Source: Streptomyces sp. SID13031 (GTDB lineage: Bacteria > Actinomycetota > Actinomycetes > Propionibacteriales > Kribbellaceae). Taken from it: a stretch of DNA of 64,000 nucleotides. The stretch spans positions 248,001-312,000 of the forward strand of contig NZ_JAAGLV010000010.1 of NCBI RefSeq assembly GCF_010548305.1, in the 5' to 3' direction. Position 1 is the first letter of the stretch. Each line of letters starts with the position of its first letter. Below the pieces are notes generated by a model, which worked only from the letters and a program-made list of their open reading frames with translations, had not been told where the DNA came from and did not search any database. Of this stretch, positions 62,498 to 64,000 are shown one piece after another. The translations under genes were made by a program, and so were the position numbers.

Positions 62498-63376
62498 ATG
62501 CTCGCCAACTACCTCATCGGTCTTCGTGAAGGCCTCGAAGCGTCGTTGGTGGTCAGCATTCTCGCCACCTTCCTGGTGAAGTCGGGGCACCGTGACCGGC
62601 TCAGACTGGTCTGGATCGGAGTGGGCGCCGCGATCGCCGTCGCGGTCGGCGGCTGGGCGCTGCTGCAGTTCATCACCTCGCTCACGGCCAGGTCGTTCAC
62701 CACCCAGGAGACGATCGGCGGGGTGATGTCGATCGTCGCGGTCGGCTTCGTCACCTGGATGATCTTCTGGATGCGCAAGGCGTCGCGCAGTATCGCCCGG
62801 GAGCTGCGCGAGCGGATGGGCCAGGCGCTCGAGATCGGCAGCCGGGCGATCGTCCTGCTGGCCTTCCTGGCGGTCTTCCGCGAGGGCATCGAGACCGCCT
62901 TCATCGTCTACGCGTCGGCGGCCACCGCGACCACGGCCACGCCGTTCGTCGGTGTCCTGCTCGGTCTCGGCACCGCCGTCGTGCTCGGCTTCGCGATCTA
63001 CCGCGGCGCGGTGAAGGTCAACCTCGCCGTCTTCTTCAAGTGGACCGGCGCGCTGCTGATCCTGGTCGCGGCCGGCATCTTCGCCTACGGCTTCCACGAC
63101 CTGCAGGAGGCGAACATCCTGCCCGGCCTGCAGAACCTCGCCTTCGACATCTCCCACGTGATCCCGCCGGACAGCTGGTACGGCGTCCTGCTGAAGGGGA
63201 TCTTCAACTTCAACCCGGCCCCGACGGTGATCGAAGCGATCGCCTGGCTGGCCTACCTCGTACCGGTGCTGGTGCTGTACTTCCGCCCGGTCAAGTTCAC
63301 CCCGCCGCCCGCGGTGCCCGCCGACGCGCGGACCGAAACAGCACGATCCACCCGAACCGTCCAGGAGAACCCATGA
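62498..63376 (+). CDS. efeU: High-affinity iron permease EfeU (FTR1 family)
   Basis: This 292-residue membrane protein has seven helices. Both REGLE-type iron-conducting motifs are present: LREGLEASLV (~8-17) and FREGIETAFIV (~127-137). It imports iron supplied by EfeO. The ATG at 62498 is preceded by TTGGAG. The tail is Pro/Ala-rich. The stop overlaps the efeO start (ATGA). Iron repression is likely through the box upstream. Confidence 0.92.
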   Translation: MLANYLIGLREGLEASLVVSILATFLVKSGHRDRLRLVWIGVGAAIAVAVGGWALLQFITSLTARSFTTQETIGGVMSIVAVGFVTWMIFWMRKASRSIARELRERMGQALEIGSRAIVLLAFLAVFREGIETAFIVYASAATATTATPFVGVLLGLGTAVVLGFAIYRGAVKVNLAVFFKWTGALLILVAAGIFAYGFHDLQEANILPGLQNLAFDISHVIPPDSWYGVLLKGIFNFNPAPTVIEAIAWLAYLVPVLVLYFRPVKFTPPPAVPADARTETARSTRTVQENP

Positions 63377-64000
63377 TCACCACCCGTCGAGCCGCCGCCA
63401 TCGGCGCGGTACTGCTGCTGGCCGGCCTGACCGGCTGTGCGGACGACAAGCCGGCCGCCTCCGACGACGGCACCGGCCCGGTCACGGTCAAGGCGACCGA
63501 CTCCGAGTGCGGCCTGAGCCGGACCGACGTCAAGTCGGGCACCAGCACCTTCTCGGTCTCCAACGGCGGCAGCAAGGTCACCGAGTTCTACGTGTACGCC
63601 GAGGGCGACCGGGTGATGGGTGAGGTCGAGAACATCGGACCCGGCCTCAAGCGCGACCTGATCGTCGAGCTGCCGACCGGCAAGTACCAGGCGGTCTGCA
63701 AGCCCGGGATGATCGGCGACGGCATCCGCGGTGACCTCAACGTCACCGGTGACGCCGCCGCGCAGATCGACGAGGACACCGCGCTGAAGCAGGCCACCGA
63801 GAGCTACCAGCGCTACGTGAACTCGCAGGCGATCGCGCTCGAGCAGAAGACCACCGAGTTCGTCACCGCGGTCAAGGCCGGCGACATCGCCAAGGCCAAG
63901 GAGCTCTTCCCGATCTCCCGCACCTACTGGGAGCGGATCGAGCCGGTCGCGGAGTCGTTCGGCGACCTCGACCCGAAGATCGACGCCCGCATCAACGACG
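63373..64000 (+). CDS. efeO: Iron-uptake lipoprotein EfeO (3' end outside window)
   Basis: Only the first 209 codons are in the window. A lipoprotein signal (AAAIGAVLLLAGLTGC, Cys22) leads to a cupredoxin-like domain (~37-127: VTVKATDSECGLSRTDVKSGTSTFSVSNGG, EFYVYAEGDRVMGEVENIGPG, YQAVCKPGMIGDGIRGDLNV). The beginning of the helical M75/imelysin domain follows (ELFPISRTYWERIEPVAESFGDLDPKIDARI). It captures and oxidises iron for EfeU outside the membrane. The start overlaps the efeU stop by four bases. Confidence 0.9.
   Translation, partial: MITTRRAAAIGAVLLLAGLTGCADDKPAASDDGTGPVTVKATDSECGLSRTDVKSGTSTFSVSNGGSKVTEFYVYAEGDRVMGEVENIGPGLKRDLIVELPTGKYQAVCKPGMIGDGIRGDLNVTGDAAAQIDEDTALKQATESYQRYVNSQAIALEQKTTEFVTAVKAGDIAKAKELFPISRTYWERIEPVAESFGDLDPKIDARIND

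Overview
The window is high-GC, gene-dense DNA from an actinobacterium. Actinobacterial markers are a mycothione reductase, an F420-type luciferase-like oxidoreductase, an actinobacterial-type XPB helicase with a helicase-C/WYL protein nearby, DUF3027 and DUF2530 proteins, a HelD/HelR-like RNA polymerase recycling ATPase, an ECF41 sigma factor and an IdeR/DtxR-type iron box. The gene set and codon style resemble a soil genus of the Kribbella/Nocardioidaceae type; that placement is inference. I see no rRNA, tRNA, CRISPR array, prophage or intact insertion sequence. About 50 protein genes are supported, plus two broken genes, several operators and several terminator hairpins.

Layout. 1-24 kb is mostly housekeeping and accessory genes: a PQQ-propeller membrane protein (cut by the left edge), an ArsR/MFS divergent pair, ECF41 sigma, HelD-like ATPase, PAP2 enzyme, XPB helicase, alpha-carbonic anhydrase, PepN, the helicase-C/WYL protein, a GNAT enzyme, DUF427, a phosphoesterase coupled to MntH, a lipoprotein, a SIMPL protein, and an Mrr-type restriction nuclease with a LexA-like box upstream. 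23.6-24.6 kb is a HEPN/nucleotidyltransferase toxin-antitoxin module with two palindromic operators. 24.7-27.9 kb holds an acyl-CoA synthetase and an HxlR/MFS divergent pair.

The most distinctive region is 28.0-36.0 kb. It is an eight-gene, tightly coupled operon of the Nit1C type (MSMEG_0565-0572 / sll0783-0788-like): flavin oxidoreductase, amidohydrolase, Sll0783-like protein, radical SAM enzyme, GNAT-AIR-synthase fusion, nitrilase, a second nitrilase paralogue that has lost its catalytic Cys and Glu, and a glycosyltransferase. A GlnR-like box lies just upstream, which suggests nitrogen control. In other bacteria this cluster type has been linked to nitrogen starvation and cyanide assimilation. 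Its product here cannot be read from sequence.

36-46 kb holds a GtrA protein, an R2-like ligand-binding oxidase with its TetR regulator, a TauD-type dioxygenase, a HAD-LarE fusion, a cold-shock protein, a decayed TetR gene next to an 87-bp inverted-repeat element, an MFS protein with a long disordered tail, DUF3027 and DUF2530. 45-64 kb holds a purine permease, a large LuxR (LAL) regulator, an FAD oxidase, a membrane protein, a MarR/MFS operon, a frameshifted gene, mycothione reductase, a kinase-F420 oxidoreductase fusion, a resolvase-like protein, an XRE-type regulator coupled to a 51-residue membrane protein, a secreted peptidase, a polysaccharide deacetylase, ThpR, and the start of an EfeUO iron-uptake operon behind an iron box. 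The EfeO gene is cut by the right edge.
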